Positions 15,493 through 24,600 of a stretch of 64,000 nt of DNA are shown in pieces; positions within the stretch are counted from its first letter, which is position 1, and each line of letters begins with the position of its first letter. The DNA lies in NCBI GenBank assembly GCA_025998955.1, contig AP024676.1, forward strand, positions 2,480,001-2,544,000, given 5' to 3'. Made by a program: the position numbers and the translations under genes. The DNA is from Candidatus Roseilinea sp. GTDB taxonomy: Bacteria; Chloroflexota; Anaerolineae; J036; Brachytrichaceae. The notes beneath the pieces are model-generated. The model saw nothing but the letters and a program-made list of their open reading frames with translations. It was not told where the DNA came from and ran no database searches.

Positions 15493-16166
15493 TTCGTCTC
15501 CTCCTCTTTCATTTGCACTCCATTTCCCGAATGTTCTGGCGGGTGCGCCAGCGCGCGCACGAACAGCGTCAAACCTTCGATCTGCACGACGACCACCGGC
15601 GTGCCTTCGCTCATCGGTTCGTCCGATTTCACCGTCCACAGCTCGCCGGCCACCTGCGCCGTGCCGGTGAACTGCGACTCGGGGGTGATGGGTGACTTGA
15701 TCACCCCGTGTGCGCCCAAGATGTTGTCCGGCGAGAAGACGGGCCGCCGCTGCATGGCGCGCAGCGCACGATGCAACCCGAAACCAAAGAAGATCGCCGA
15801 ACCGCCCGAGAACAGCATGACCAACCACCACGAAACGGCGAACGCGCGTTCGTCGGGTCTGAACAGGAAGAGTGAGCCGATGCCGAGGATGACTGCGCCG
15901 GCGAGCGCGACCAGCCCACTCTGGATTTGAATGTCGGCGATGAATAAGCCGATGCCCACCAGGATGAGCAACAGGCCGGCGATGTTCACCGGCAGGCGCG
16001 ACAGGCCGAGCAGCGCCAAAAGCAGGCATAACCCGGCGCCCACTTCCAGCAGCCCGGTGCCCGGCAGGGTGAATGCGATCACCAGCGTCAGCAGGCCGAG
16101 CACGAGCAGCGCATAAGCGACGTTCGGATTGGAGATAACGTCGAAAACAGCCTGACCGATGTCCAT
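15489..16166 (-). CDS. NfeD-family membrane protein
   Basis: A 225-residue protein with about four or five closely packed membrane segments (YALLVLGLLTLVIAFTLPGTG, LCLLLALLGLSRL, IAGLLLILVGIGLFIADI, ALAGAVILGIGSLFLF, WWLVMLFSGGSAIFFGFGL) and a C-terminal soluble OB-fold domain (GAHGVIKSPI, GELWTVKSDEPMSEGTPVVVVQIEGLTLFV). This is the short NfeD type without the ClpP-like protease domain. The ATG at 16166 has GAGG 5 nt upstream; a GTG two codons earlier is possible. It acts with the downstream SPFH protein. Confidence 0.9.
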   Translation of the reverse strand: MDIGQAVFDVISNPNVAYALLVLGLLTLVIAFTLPGTGLLEVGAGLCLLLALLGLSRLPVNIAGLLLILVGIGLFIADIQIQSGLVALAGAVILGIGSLFLFRPDERAFAVSWWLVMLFSGGSAIFFGFGLHRALRAMQRRPVFSPDNILGAHGVIKSPITPESQFTGTAQVAGELWTVKSDEPMSEGTPVVVVQIEGLTLFVRALAHPPEHSGNGVQMKEEETK

Positions 16167-16285
16167 GTGCACCTCGTTACGCGCTGGCGCGGTCCATTCG
16201 AGCGCGCCGCCGCACCCGCCGCGAGTTGCAGCGGACTATATCGCCGCTGGGTTAGAAGGATGTAGGTAGAAGGCTGAGGTGTGAA

Positions 16286-17158
16286 TTAACGCATGCCGCT
16301 GGCCCCCGCGCTCATATTGGCGCAGCTGCGGCCGGCCTGATCGTGACTCCCGTTGTATACCTCCTCCATCGAAGCGAGTACGTCGTGCAGCGAATTGACC
16401 TGCTCCGCGATGTTCTCGCGCAGCCGTTGGGCCTTGCTGCTGTCCACGTCCTTCGCATCCAGCAACAGCATTTGCGAATAAACCGTGCCGAGCGCCGTGA
16501 GTGTGTTTTCCAACTGCAGGTCGGCACGATCCATCGCCGTCTCCAGCTTGAGCAAGTTGTTGTATTGCGCCTGCCGGCGGCTGATGGTTTCGTCCAACTC
16601 TCGCCTGATGGTCTCGTCGTGCTCCTGCAGCGCACGCTGCTTGAGGCGCTTGATGGACTCCGGCACGTCCTGGAGGTCTTTCTTGATGATCTCGTCGTTC
16701 TGGAACGCATCCAGCCGACTGGCCAACGCATAGATGTTGCGCACCCACTCTTCGACCTGGTTGGCCACGTCTTGCATGCGGTGCTGCATGGCCGAGTCGG
16801 TGAAGCGCTCCACCGCCTTGTCAATTCGTTCGCGGTAGGCAATGGCCTGCTTGACGTTCATGCGCAGGCTGGGATTACGGATGCGGTTGAGGTCGAATTC
16901 CTCGCGCAGCGCCTGGGACACGGCTTGCTCGCCGGCCTGTCGGCTGGCGATGCTCGCGCCGACGACCCCCAGCCACAACGGCGCCAACCCGGCCAGCCAC
17001 CACACCGGCGACAGGTTGAACGGTGGCTGGCCCAGGATCGGGATCGGCACGCCCAGCCCGACCAGGACGATGCCGGCTGCGATGATCAGCGCGCTAGGGA
17101 GGCTGAAAATCGCATTCTGGATGAGCTTGCCGCGCGTGCGCTGTCGCAAATCGTCCAT
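16286..17158 (-). CDS. Unknown membrane-anchored coiled-coil protein in the PspA operon
   Basis: A 290-residue protein, not matched by eye to a named family. The N-terminus has two hydrophobic segments (IFSLPSALIIAAGIVLVGLGVP and PVWWLAGLAPLWLGVVGA) and the rest is long charged helix likely to form coiled coil (YRERIDKAVERFTDSAMQHR, IKRLKQRALQEHDETI, LQLENTLTALGTVYSQMLLLDA). Its ATG directly abuts the pspA stop, so it is certainly translated with it. A role as a membrane partner of PspA is inference from position and topology. Confidence 0.75.
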   Translation of the reverse strand: MDDLRQRTRGKLIQNAIFSLPSALIIAAGIVLVGLGVPIPILGQPPFNLSPVWWLAGLAPLWLGVVGASIASRQAGEQAVSQALREEFDLNRIRNPSLRMNVKQAIAYRERIDKAVERFTDSAMQHRMQDVANQVEEWVRNIYALASRLDAFQNDEIIKKDLQDVPESIKRLKQRALQEHDETIRRELDETISRRQAQYNNLLKLETAMDRADLQLENTLTALGTVYSQMLLLDAKDVDSSKAQRLRENIAEQVNSLHDVLASMEEVYNGSHDQAGRSCANMSAGASGMR

Positions 17159-17863
17159 TTACTGACCGATCCCCAACCGCCGCTTGCGTTCTTCGAGCTG
17201 GGCATCCAGTTCGCCGCGGCCCAGCACCTCGTCCATCTGTGCATCCAGGTTCTGGGCGGCCATCTCGGCGCGGGCCGAGGCCTGGTCGAGCCGAGTGCGG
17301 ATGGCTTCGGCCATGCGGGCCACGTCGGCATCGCCCACACCGGCCAGGTCGTCCAGCGACTTGATCGCCTTGTTGGTGATCTCCTTGGCCTTGGCCAGGT
17401 CGAGCAGTGCCACCATCTCCTCGCGCTGCTGGCGGATGGTCGTGAGCTTGGCCTGCAGCTTCAGGCGCGCATCCAGCAGCGCCTTGTATTCGCGCTGCTG
17501 CCGCTCCAACTGGCCGTTGTAGGTTTCATACAAGCCGCGCACCGAGTTCAGCTTGGCCTGCGCCGCGCGCGCCAGGTCTTCCTTGCCCTGAGTGAGGAAC
17601 AGGTCAATGTTGCGGTCGAGCTCATCCATCTGCTTCTTATATTCGGCGGATTTGCGCTCGAGCGTCTTCACCTGCCCGCCGACGGTCGCTGCCGCGTCCT
17701 CCAGTGCGTCGAGGTTGTTGTCCACGTCGCGGATATACTGGTCAATGACCGCCATCGAGTTGGACTTCAGCGCATTGTCCACCAGCGCATGCAAGTTCGC
17801 CTGGATCAACGTACTTACTTTATCGAGAAGAGAAGCCATGCGTATTTCCTCCGGGATGTTCAA
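17159..17863 (-). CDS. pspA: PspA/IM30 family protein
   Basis: A 234-residue all-helical protein of the PspA/Vipp1 (ESCRT-III-like) family: MASLLDKVSTLIQANLHALVDNA at the start, VIDQYIRDVDNNLDALEDAAATV, and long heptad regions (SAEYKKQMDELDRNIDLFLTQ, GQLERQQREYKALLDARLKL). The family coats stressed inner membrane. It is the first gene of the minus-strand operon with a coiled-coil membrane protein, NfeD and SPFH proteins, a common membrane-stress group. The C-terminal LEERKRRLGIGQ is typical of short bacterial forms. Confidence 0.88.
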   Translation of the reverse strand: MNIPEEIRMASLLDKVSTLIQANLHALVDNALKSNSMAVIDQYIRDVDNNLDALEDAAATVGGQVKTLERKSAEYKKQMDELDRNIDLFLTQGKEDLARAAQAKLNSVRGLYETYNGQLERQQREYKALLDARLKLQAKLTTIRQQREEMVALLDLAKAKEITNKAIKSLDDLAGVGDADVARMAEAIRTRLDQASARAEMAAQNLDAQMDEVLGRGELDAQLEERKRRLGIGQ

Positions 17864-18104
17864 AAAGCGTCGCTGCTCCCCCAGCTCATCCGAACCGCCC
17901 TTCCCTAAGATCGCGATCCCGACCAGGACGAATTCCAGACAGCCACGAAGGCAAGCGGTTGAACGAAATTATAGCTACCGGAGCGCCTAGGCATGACGTT
18001 TGCCTGACGCCGCCCAACACATACCATGCCTGGAACTCTACAACGAGTCTGACGTCTTCAGAGTGAAGTTACACACTCGTGCCAAGGTCGAAGGGAGGAT
18101 AACC

Positions 18105-19019
18105 ATGACCACTCTGCTCAAACACCGCCTTGCATTTGTTGCGTTATTCGGTTCAGTGGCGCTGCTTGCATCGGCCTGTGCCGCACCGCCGGCGCAGCCG
18201 AGTTTCTCGGAGGCTGCGCCTATGGCGGCACCCACAGCAGCGCTACCAATGGCCGAAAGTGCCGGACGCGCGCCGTCGGAATCCCCCGACAGCGCGGCGG
18301 ATCAGGCCGTCCAGCAGCGACTGATCATCCGCACGGCCGACCTGACCATCGTCGTGAAGGACACTCAGGCGCAGATGGATGCGCTCGTGAAGCTGGCCGA
18401 GGAATTCGGCGGGTTCGTCGTGTCGTCCAGCACGTCGCGCGTCCGGGACAATGCCCTGCAGGGCTACATCACGTTGCGCGTGGACGCGACCCGCTTCGAC
18501 GAGGCAATGAATCGTATCCGGGCGTTGGCCGTCGAGGTGCGCAGCGAAAACGTGCGCGGCGAAGACGTGACGGCCGAGTATGTGGACCTCGACGCCCGGC
18601 TGAAGAACCTGGAAGCGACCGAAGCGCAGCTCAAAAAGATCCTCGAACAAGCCACCACGACCGAGGATGTGTTGGCCGTGTATCGTGAACTCACCCAGAT
18701 TCGCGGGCAGATCGAGCAGATTAAGGGGCGCATGAAGTATCTCTCGCAGTCGGCGGCGCTGGCCACCATCTCGGTCACGCTCATCCCCGACGCGCTGGCG
18801 CAGCCGATCCAGGTAGGCGGCTGGCGACCGGAAGGTGTGGCGAAAGAGGCATTCGAGGCGCTGGTCGCCACGCTGCAGGGGCTGGCGTCGCTGCTCATCT
18901 GGCTGGTCATCGTCGTCCTGCCGGTGCTGCTCATCCTGACGCTCCCTATTGTTGTGATCGTGCTGCTCATCCGGCGCGCGCGGCGCAACAAGCGCATGGA
19001 AGCCGCCAAGACCTCGTGA
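18105..19019 (+). CDS. DUF4349 lipoprotein
   Basis: A 304-residue secreted lipoprotein with a lipobox (SVALLASAC, Cys at about 25), an alanine/proline linker, and a DUF4349 domain: RLIIRTADLTIVVKDTQAQMDALVKLAEEFGGFVVSSS and the coiled stretch LKNLEATEAQLKKILEQATTTEDVLAVYRELTQIRGQIEQI. The C-terminal membrane helix (LLIWLVIVVLPVLLILTLPIVVIVLLI) is followed by a basic tail. Function unknown; the family is a bacterial envelope protein. The ATG at 18105 follows AAGGGAGGA. It is divergent from pspA. Confidence 0.9.
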   Translation: MTTLLKHRLAFVALFGSVALLASACAAPPAQPSFSEAAPMAAPTAALPMAESAGRAPSESPDSAADQAVQQRLIIRTADLTIVVKDTQAQMDALVKLAEEFGGFVVSSSTSRVRDNALQGYITLRVDATRFDEAMNRIRALAVEVRSENVRGEDVTAEYVDLDARLKNLEATEAQLKKILEQATTTEDVLAVYRELTQIRGQIEQIKGRMKYLSQSAALATISVTLIPDALAQPIQVGGWRPEGVAKEAFEALVATLQGLASLLIWLVIVVLPVLLILTLPIVVIVLLIRRARRNKRMEAAKTS

Positions 19020-19040
19020 GCGATTCCGGCGCGCTGGCTC

Positions 19041-19046
19041 TACAAT
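19041..19046 (+). promoter_or_regulatory. -10 box TACAAT, leaderless start of the glycerate kinase gene
   Basis: TACAAT ends 7 nt before the ATG at 19054, so transcription would begin at or next to the start codon. Confidence 0.5.
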
Positions 19047-19053
19047 CGGCGAC

Positions 19054-20307
19054 ATGAGCGCCGAACTGCGCGCCGCGCTCGAAGCGATCATCCGCGCAGC
19101 CCTGCGCGCCGCCGATCCCGCCGAGGCGATTCGCCGTCACGTGCGCCGTGAGGGCGAATCGCTTTTCGTGGACGATGCGGCTTACGACCTGCGCGCTTTC
19201 GATGACCTGCGCCTGATCGCTGCCGGCAAGGCATCTGCGCCGATGGCCGGTGAGGTCGGTCAGTTGCTGGGCAATCGGTTGTCGCGCGCCGTCGTCGTCA
19301 CCAAACACGGACATCTTTCTCCTGACCTCAACTCGAAGCTCAAAACTCAAAACTCGGCGATCATCGAAGCCGGCCATCCGATCCCCGACGAGGACAGCCT
19401 ACGCGCCGGCGAGGCCGTATGCACGGCACTGCGTGATTGCACCGCGCGGACGCTCGTCATCGTCTGCGTCAGTGGCGGCGCGTCGGCGCTACTGGTTGCG
19501 CCGCACGCGGGTATCTCGCTCAGCACGCTGCGCGCCATCAACGACGCGCTGCTGCGCAGCGGCGCCGACATCCACGAGATGAACGCCGTGCGCGCACGGC
19601 TGGATCGCCTCAAGGGCGGCGGGCTGGTGCGGCTGGCACAGCCGGCGACCGTGATCGGCCTGATCCTCAGTGATGTGATCGGCGATCCGTTGGACGTGAT
19701 CGCCAGCGGGCTGACGAACGATCCACGGGCACACAATGTGCTGGTGGGCAACAACGCGCAGGCGTGCCAGGCGGCCGCGCACGAGGCGGAGCGACTGGGC
19801 TTCGCAGCGTGCGTGGTTACCACTACGCTGCGCGGCGAGGCGCGCGAGGCCGGCGCGCAGATCGCCCGCGCGTTGCTCGATGCCGATCCCCCGGCCCAAG
19901 CGCGCGGCGTGTGCTGGATCTACGGCGGCGAGACCACCGTGACCCTTCGACCGGCGCCGGGCGGCGAAGGCAAGGGCGGGCGCAATCAGGAGCTGGCGCT
20001 GGCCGCGGCGATCGAGTTGGACGCCCATCAAACTCCAGGGGGCTCAGAGACTCTTGGAGTTTCAATCGCCGCGCTGGGCACCGACGGCACCGACGGCCCG
20101 ACCGATGCCGCCGGCGCGATCGCCTTCACCGACACGCTACGGCGCGCCCGCGCCCGCGGGCTAGAAGCCGGCGACTACCTGGAGCGCCACGACAGCTATC
20201 ATTTCTTTGCGCCGCTCGGCGATTTGATCATGACCGGCCCGACCGGCACCAATGTCGCCGACGTCATCATTACCCTGCGGCCAAGCGACGCAGCGCACAA
20301 AGCGTAA
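19054..20307 (+). CDS. Glycerate 2-kinase (type II, GckA/MOFRL)
   Basis: A 417-residue glycerate kinase of the MOFRL class, which phosphorylates D-glycerate to 2-phosphoglycerate. Blocks: LIAAGKASAPMAGEVGQLLGNRL, VSGGASALLVAPHAGISL, DIHEMNAVRARLDRLKGGGLVRLA, LSDVIGDPLDVIASG, the MOFRL segment GEGKGGRNQELALAAAI and the closing TDGTDGPTDAAGAI. Inside the enzyme, at about residues 89-101, an AT-richer stretch (NSKLKTQNS) looks like an inserted dispersed repeat. A leaderless promoter lies before the ATG. Confidence 0.92.
   Translation: MSAELRAALEAIIRAALRAADPAEAIRRHVRREGESLFVDDAAYDLRAFDDLRLIAAGKASAPMAGEVGQLLGNRLSRAVVVTKHGHLSPDLNSKLKTQNSAIIEAGHPIPDEDSLRAGEAVCTALRDCTARTLVIVCVSGGASALLVAPHAGISLSTLRAINDALLRSGADIHEMNAVRARLDRLKGGGLVRLAQPATVIGLILSDVIGDPLDVIASGLTNDPRAHNVLVGNNAQACQAAAHEAERLGFAACVVTTTLRGEAREAGAQIARALLDADPPAQARGVCWIYGGETTVTLRPAPGGEGKGGRNQELALAAAIELDAHQTPGGSETLGVSIAALGTDGTDGPTDAAGAIAFTDTLRRARARGLEAGDYLERHDSYHFFAPLGDLIMTGPTGTNVADVIITLRPSDAAHKA
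19320..19357 (+). repeat. AT-rich word repeat inside the glycerate kinase gene
   Basis: CTCAAAACTCAAAACTC-type tandem words within GC-rich coding sequence, read as NSKLKTQNS. Related words are found between genes at 25.4 kb. Confidence 0.5.
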
Positions 20308-20309
20308 AA

Positions 20310-20402
20310 CGCATGACGCATAACGTGACACGTGATCCATGACACTCGACTACCGATCCCTGACCCTGACACCTGACATCCGACACATGACACATGACAC
20401 TC
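20310..20402 (+). repeat. Tandem TGACAC/ATGACAC word repeat before ilvA
   Basis: Irregular tandem words (ATGACGCAT, GTGACACGTGA, ATGACAC, TGACACCTGACA, GACACATGACACATGACAC) fill the space between the glycerate kinase stop and ilvA and extend over its start codon. They supply the ATG at 20387 and an alternative one at 20339. Confidence 0.6.
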
Positions 20403-21631
20403 CTATCACTCTCGCCGATATCTACGCTGCGCAGCAGACGCTGCGTGACCAGCTCATCCCCACGCCGGTGTTGCCGGAGCTGCGCCTGACGCGCGTTCTC
20501 GGCGTGCGCGTGTTCCTGAAGGCCGAATCGCTGCAGCGCGCCGGCTCGTTCAAGATCCGCGGCGCATACAACAAGATCAGCCGGCTGAGCGAGGAGGAGC
20601 GCAAGCGTGGGGTGATCGCTGCCAGCGCCGGCAATCACGCGCAGGGTGTGGCGCTGGCCGCGCGCATCTTCGGCATCCCTGCCACCATCGTCATGCCGGA
20701 ATATGCGCCGCTGACCAAAGTGGTGAGCACGCGCGACCTGGGCGCGGAAGTGATCCTGCACGGCGCGACCTTCGACGACGCCGGCGCGTTCGCCCGCGAA
20801 CAGCAGCAGGCGCGCGGCCTGACGTTCGTGCACGCTTTCGATGATCCGCTCGTCATCGCCGGCCAAGGCACGATCGGTCTGGAGATCATGGCCGCGCTGC
20901 CGGAGTTGACCCTGCTGCTCGTGCCCATCGGTGGCGGCGGGCTGATCAGCGGCATAGCCATTGCGGTCAAGGCGCTCAAGCCCGGCGTGCGCATCGTCGG
21001 GGTGCAGTCGTCGGCGTGCGCGCCGGTGCGCGCGTCGCTGGCCGCCGGCCAGGTCGTGACGGCAGCATCGGCTAACACGATCGCCGATGGCATCGCCGTC
21101 AAGCGGCCGGCCGAGCTGACCCTGCGCTACATCCGCGAGCTGGTGGACGACGTGGTGGAGGTGAGCGACGACGAGATCGCGCGGGGCATCGCGCATTGCG
21201 CGCAGTATGCCCGCTTGGTGGTAGAGGGCGCCGGCGCTGCCGGCGTGGCCGCGCTGCTGGCCGGCAAGGTCACCGTCGGCCCGAACGACGTGATCTGCAC
21301 AGTGCTGTGCGGTGGGAACATTGACGGCAACCTGCTGGCGCGCGTGATCGAGCAAGTGATGGTGCAGCAGGGACGCATCATCGTGCTGCGGCTGACCGTG
21401 CTGGATCGCCCCGGCCAGCTTGCGGCGGTGATCAACCACGTTGCGGCGTGTGGAGCGAACATCATTGACGTGATCCACCGCCGCGCGGTGTGGCTGGCGC
21501 CGCTCACACGCACCGGCCTAGAGCTGGTGCTGGAGGTGCGCGACGAGGCGCACGGCCAAGCAGTGATGCAACGCCTGGAGGACGCCGGCTACCACGTCGA
21601 GCGCGTGCGGCTGGGTGAATGGCCAAGTTAA
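20387..21631 (+). CDS. ilvA: Threonine ammonia-lyase (threonine dehydratase)
   Basis: A 414-residue PLP enzyme deaminating threonine to 2-oxobutanoate, the entry to isoleucine synthesis. The PLP lysine is in LQRAGSFKIRGAYNKI. The glycine loop is IGGGGLISGIA, the acceptor asparagine loop AASAGNHAQGVALAA, and a late serine/cysteine region VICTVLCGGNIDGN. The C-terminal ACT domain (IIVLRLTVLDRPGQLAAVINHVAACGANIIDV) marks the shorter biosynthetic/catabolic type with one ACT-like domain. I chose the ATG at 20387 (MTHDTPITLADIYAAQ); the ATG at 20339 would add residues made only of the tandem repeat. Confidence 0.92.
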   Translation: MTHDTPITLADIYAAQQTLRDQLIPTPVLPELRLTRVLGVRVFLKAESLQRAGSFKIRGAYNKISRLSEEERKRGVIAASAGNHAQGVALAARIFGIPATIVMPEYAPLTKVVSTRDLGAEVILHGATFDDAGAFAREQQQARGLTFVHAFDDPLVIAGQGTIGLEIMAALPELTLLLVPIGGGGLISGIAIAVKALKPGVRIVGVQSSACAPVRASLAAGQVVTAASANTIADGIAVKRPAELTLRYIRELVDDVVEVSDDEIARGIAHCAQYARLVVEGAGAAGVAALLAGKVTVGPNDVICTVLCGGNIDGNLLARVIEQVMVQQGRIIVLRLTVLDRPGQLAAVINHVAACGANIIDVIHRRAVWLAPLTRTGLELVLEVRDEAHGQAVMQRLEDAGYHVERVRLGEWPS

Positions 21632-21795
21632 GAGCTCACGTTGCGCCATGACAAAACAGCCGCGCGACCATAAACTGATGGCACGGCTTGCGCTCGTTTG
21701 GGCAAGCCCCCGCGATCGGTGTGGGACGAGGGGCTGCGTAACGTGAGGCGTCTGAACTTTGGCTACTCCCCGTGATTGGTGGCGTTGCAGAATGG

Positions 21796-21801
21796 TAGAA
21801 T
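21796..21801 (+). promoter_or_regulatory. -10 box TAGAAT of the tRNA-Gln gene
   Basis: TAGAAT ends 13 nt before the mature tRNA 5' end. No good -35 hexamer was found at 16-18 nt. Confidence 0.4.
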
Positions 21802-21814
21802 GTCGGTCGAGGAT

Positions 21815-21886
21815 TGGGGCGTCGCCAAGTGGTAAGGCAGCGGACTTTGGATCCGCCATTCGTTGGTTCGAATCCAGCCGCCCCAG
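21815..21886 (+). tRNA. tRNA-Gln (anticodon TTG)
   Basis: A 72-nt cloverleaf. Acceptor TGGGGCG/CGCCCCA, D arm GCCAAGTGGTAAGGC, anticodon arm GCGGACTTTGGATCCGC with TTG in the loop, and T arm GTTGGTTCGAATCCAGC. Discriminator base is G. CCA is not encoded. This is the only tRNA seen in the window. Confidence 0.95.
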
Positions 21887-21887
21887 C

Positions 21888-22000
21888 TTCGAATCGAGAG
21901 TGAAGAATTGAGAAAGTGGAGCGCCACGCGCTCAATTTTTGTTTCTTGGCGCTTGCTCCTTAATTCTTGGTTTTGGCTCCTTGACTCTTGGTTCTTGACT
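21888..22000. repeat. AT-rich word repeats between tRNA-Gln and lon
   Basis: A GAATTGAG / CTCAATTT inverted pair with GCGCCACGCGC in the centre is followed by repeats of CTTGACTCTTGGTTCTTGACT type. The repeats run into the 3' end of lon and encode its last residues ([15 protein letters not shown]). Confidence 0.5.
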
Positions 22001-24563
22001 CCCTCGATTGCACCTGGCCGTTGCTCTGCTCGCGCCCGCGCTTCGCCGGCATCAGCGCTGCGGCCAAAGCCTGCTCCACCCGGTCCACCAAGACAAACTG
22101 CAACGCGTCGCGCACCTCCGGCGGCAAATCCTCTAGGTCCGGCTCGTTGCGCTTGGGCAGGATGATCGTCTTCAGCCCAGCGCGATGCGCGGCGAGCACC
22201 TTCTCTTTGATGCCGCCCACCGGCAGCACCGAGCCGCGCAGCGTGATCTCGCCCGTCATAGCCACGTCGTGGCGCACCTTGCGGCCGGTGAACAACGACG
22301 CCAGTGCTGTGGCGATGGTCACGCCCGCCGAGGGGCCGTCCTTCGGCTGCGCGCCGGCCGGCACGTGGATGTGAATGTCGCTCTTGTCGAAGATTTTCGG
22401 GTCAATCTTCAGATCGCCGGCGTGGCTGCGCACGTACGAGAGCGCCGCCTGGGCGCTCTCCTTCATCACATCGCCGAGCTGGCCAGTGAGTTGAAAGCCC
22501 TTCGACCCGGGCATGCGCGTGGCCTCGATGAAGATGATCTCACCGCCCACCGGCGTCCAGCTCATGCCGGTAGCTACGCCGGGGATCTCGGTGCGTTCGG
22601 CGACCTCGTTGTAGAACTTGGCCTTGCCGCGCAGGTCAGGCAGGCTCTCGGGCGTGACGTGGAAGGGCAACGTCACCTTGCCCTCTTGCGCGCGCGCCAC
22701 CAACTTGCGGCAAATGTTGCCGATCTCACGCTCCAGGTTGCGCACGCCGGCTTCGCGCGTGTATTCGCGCATCAGCTTCAGGATCGCTTCGTCGCTGAAG
22801 GTCACCTCGCCGGGGCGCAGACCGTTCTCCTTGAGTTGGCGCGGCACCAGATAGCCTTGGGCGATGTGCAGCTTCTCGCTCTCGGTGTAGCCGCTCAGTT
22901 GCAGGATCTCCATGCGATCGCGCAACGGGCCGGGGATGGTCTCCAGCGTGTTCGCCGTGCAGATGAACATGGTCTGCGAAAGGTCGAACGGCACGTCCAG
23001 GTAGTGATCGCGGAACTCGCGGTTCTGCTCCGGGTCGAGCACCTCGAGCAGTGCGCTGGATGGATCGCCGCGAAAGTCGCTGCCCATCTTGTCCACCTCG
23101 TCGAGCATGAAGACGGGGTTACGGCTCTCGACGCGGCGGATGCTCTGGATGATCCGGCCCGGCATGCTGCCGATGTAGGTGCGGCGGAAGCCGCGAATCT
23201 CGGCCTCGTCGCGAATGCCGCCCACGCTCATGCGGATGAACTTGCGGCCCATTGCCCGCGCGATGCTGGCGCCCAGCGACGTCTTGCCCACGCCCGGCGG
23301 ACCGACGAAGCACAAGATGACGCCCTCGCGCTCGCGGCGGATCCAGTCGGCCTCGGGTTGCAGGTGGGCAGGCTGCGCCTCCGCCTGCAACTGGGCACTC
23401 GCCGCTTGCAACTCCTGGCGGCGCTTGCGCACGGCCAGGAATTCCAGGATGCGCTCTTTGATGTCTTGGAGGCCGTAGTGGTCCTCGTCCAGCACTTGGC
23501 GCGCATGGGCGATGTCCAGGTTGTCCTGCGTGGTCTTCTGCCAGGGCAGCGACACCATCCAGTCCAGGTAGGTGCGAATGACGCTGTATTCGGCAGACTG
23601 CGTCGGCATCTTCGCCATACGGTCGAGTTCGCGCTCGGCCTCTTTGCGCGCTTCCTCGTTCATGCCGCTGGCGGCGATCTTTTCGCGGAAGGCGTTGATC
23701 TCGATCTGCTGCTCATCGGCCTCGCCCAGTTCGCGCTGGATGGCCTTGATCTGCTCGCGCAAGAAGTACTCCCGCTGCACCTTCTCCATCTCGCTCTGCG
23801 CTTCGCTCTGAATCTTCTTGCCGAGCTGGAGCACTTCCAACTCTTTGTTCAAGAGCTGGAGCAAGAAGAGCATCTTATTGGGCAGACCGTCCATCTCGAG
23901 CAGCCGTTGCGCATCGTCCAGGTCTATGCGCGTGTACGTCGCGACGGCATAGGTGAGCTGGCGCGGGTCCTCGATGCTCTGGATCATCTGCGCCAATTCG
24001 TCGGGCATATCCGGGCGCAATTCGGCCATCTTGTTGAAGCCCTCGCTGATGTTGCGCCGCAGCGCCTCGATCTCGAGGGAGTTCTCCCACGTCTCCGGCA
24101 GCGGCTCGACCTTGGCGACGATGTAGGGGTCTTCGCTGACGATCTCGACGATGCGGAAGCGCTCCGCGCCCTGCACGATCATGTTGACCACGCCGTCCGG
24201 CGCCTTGAAGTGACGCGCGATCGTGGCGATCGTGCCGACGGTAAAGATGTCCTCCGGCCCAGGCTCGTCTTTCTCCGGGTGCTTGCTGGCCACCAACCCA
24301 ATCGGCATTTTGCGCAGGGTCACATCGTCAATCAGGCGAATCGAACGTGGCTGCGACACGCGCAACGGCAATGCCGACAGCGGATAGACCAGCACGCCGC
24401 GCAACGGTAGGATGGGCAGCACCCCCAACGACTCCGATCGGCCTGTGTCGGATTGCTGTTCCTGAGCCGGCGCATCGGTCGGCTTGTTCTCGTCGGCCAT
24501 TTCTTCCAGCAGATGGTCCAACAAGAGTAGATCCAATGGATTCCTTTGCATGCTTTCGCGCAT
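21960..24563 (-). CDS. lon: ATP-dependent protease La (Lon)
   Basis: An 867-residue Lon protease. N-terminal substrate domain from about residue 45 ([24 protein letters not shown]), coiled region to about 350, AAA+ module with Walker [12 protein letters not shown] and Walker [11 protein letters not shown], and C-terminal S16 protease with the catalytic Ser745 in KDGPSAG and Lys786 in [10 protein letters not shown]. It degrades misfolded and regulatory proteins in the cytosol. The last 25 or so residues ([21 protein letters not shown]) come from a dispersed AT-rich repeat. The start could also be the ATG at 24551 or 24500. Confidence 0.96.
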   Translation of the reverse strand: MRESMQRNPLDLLLLDHLLEEMADENKPTDAPAQEQQSDTGRSESLGVLPILPLRGVLVYPLSALPLRVSQPRSIRLIDDVTLRKMPIGLVASKHPEKDEPGPEDIFTVGTIATIARHFKAPDGVVNMIVQGAERFRIVEIVSEDPYIVAKVEPLPETWENSLEIEALRRNISEGFNKMAELRPDMPDELAQMIQSIEDPRQLTYAVATYTRIDLDDAQRLLEMDGLPNKMLFLLQLLNKELEVLQLGKKIQSEAQSEMEKVQREYFLREQIKAIQRELGEADEQQIEINAFREKIAASGMNEEARKEAERELDRMAKMPTQSAEYSVIRTYLDWMVSLPWQKTTQDNLDIAHARQVLDEDHYGLQDIKERILEFLAVRKRRQELQAASAQLQAEAQPAHLQPEADWIRREREGVILCFVGPPGVGKTSLGASIARAMGRKFIRMSVGGIRDEAEIRGFRRTYIGSMPGRIIQSIRRVESRNPVFMLDEVDKMGSDFRGDPSSALLEVLDPEQNREFRDHYLDVPFDLSQTMFICTANTLETIPGPLRDRMEILQLSGYTESEKLHIAQGYLVPRQLKENGLRPGEVTFSDEAILKLMREYTREAGVRNLEREIGNICRKLVARAQEGKVTLPFHVTPESLPDLRGKAKFYNEVAERTEIPGVATGMSWTPVGGEIIFIEATRMPGSKGFQLTGQLGDVMKESAQAALSYVRSHAGDLKIDPKIFDKSDIHIHVPAGAQPKDGPSAGVTIATALASLFTGRKVRHDVAMTGEITLRGSVLPVGGIKEKVLAAHRAGLKTIILPKRNEPDLEDLPPEVRDALQFVLVDRVEQALAAALMPAKRGREQSNGQVQSRESRTKSQGAKTKN

Positions 24564-24600
24564 AGGTTAACACACTTACCGTGCGAACGTTGGTCAGGTG

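Noticed and set aside
16343-17908. A 521-codon open frame on the plus strand opposite pspA and its neighbour
   Set aside because: Shadow frame; the opposite strand carries clear families with normal starts.
18000-18104. Longer start for the DUF4349 lipoprotein
   Set aside because: It would place the signal peptide internally; the ATG at 18105 has a strong ribosome binding site and a proper lipoprotein signal.
20270-21478. A 402-codon open frame on the minus strand opposite ilvA
   Set aside because: Shadow frame; ilvA motifs are complete on the plus strand.
22185-24410. A 741-codon open frame on the plus strand opposite lon
   Set aside because: Antisense shadow of a conserved gene in high-GC DNA; composition is unnatural (His/Val/Ala rich) and there is no family match.
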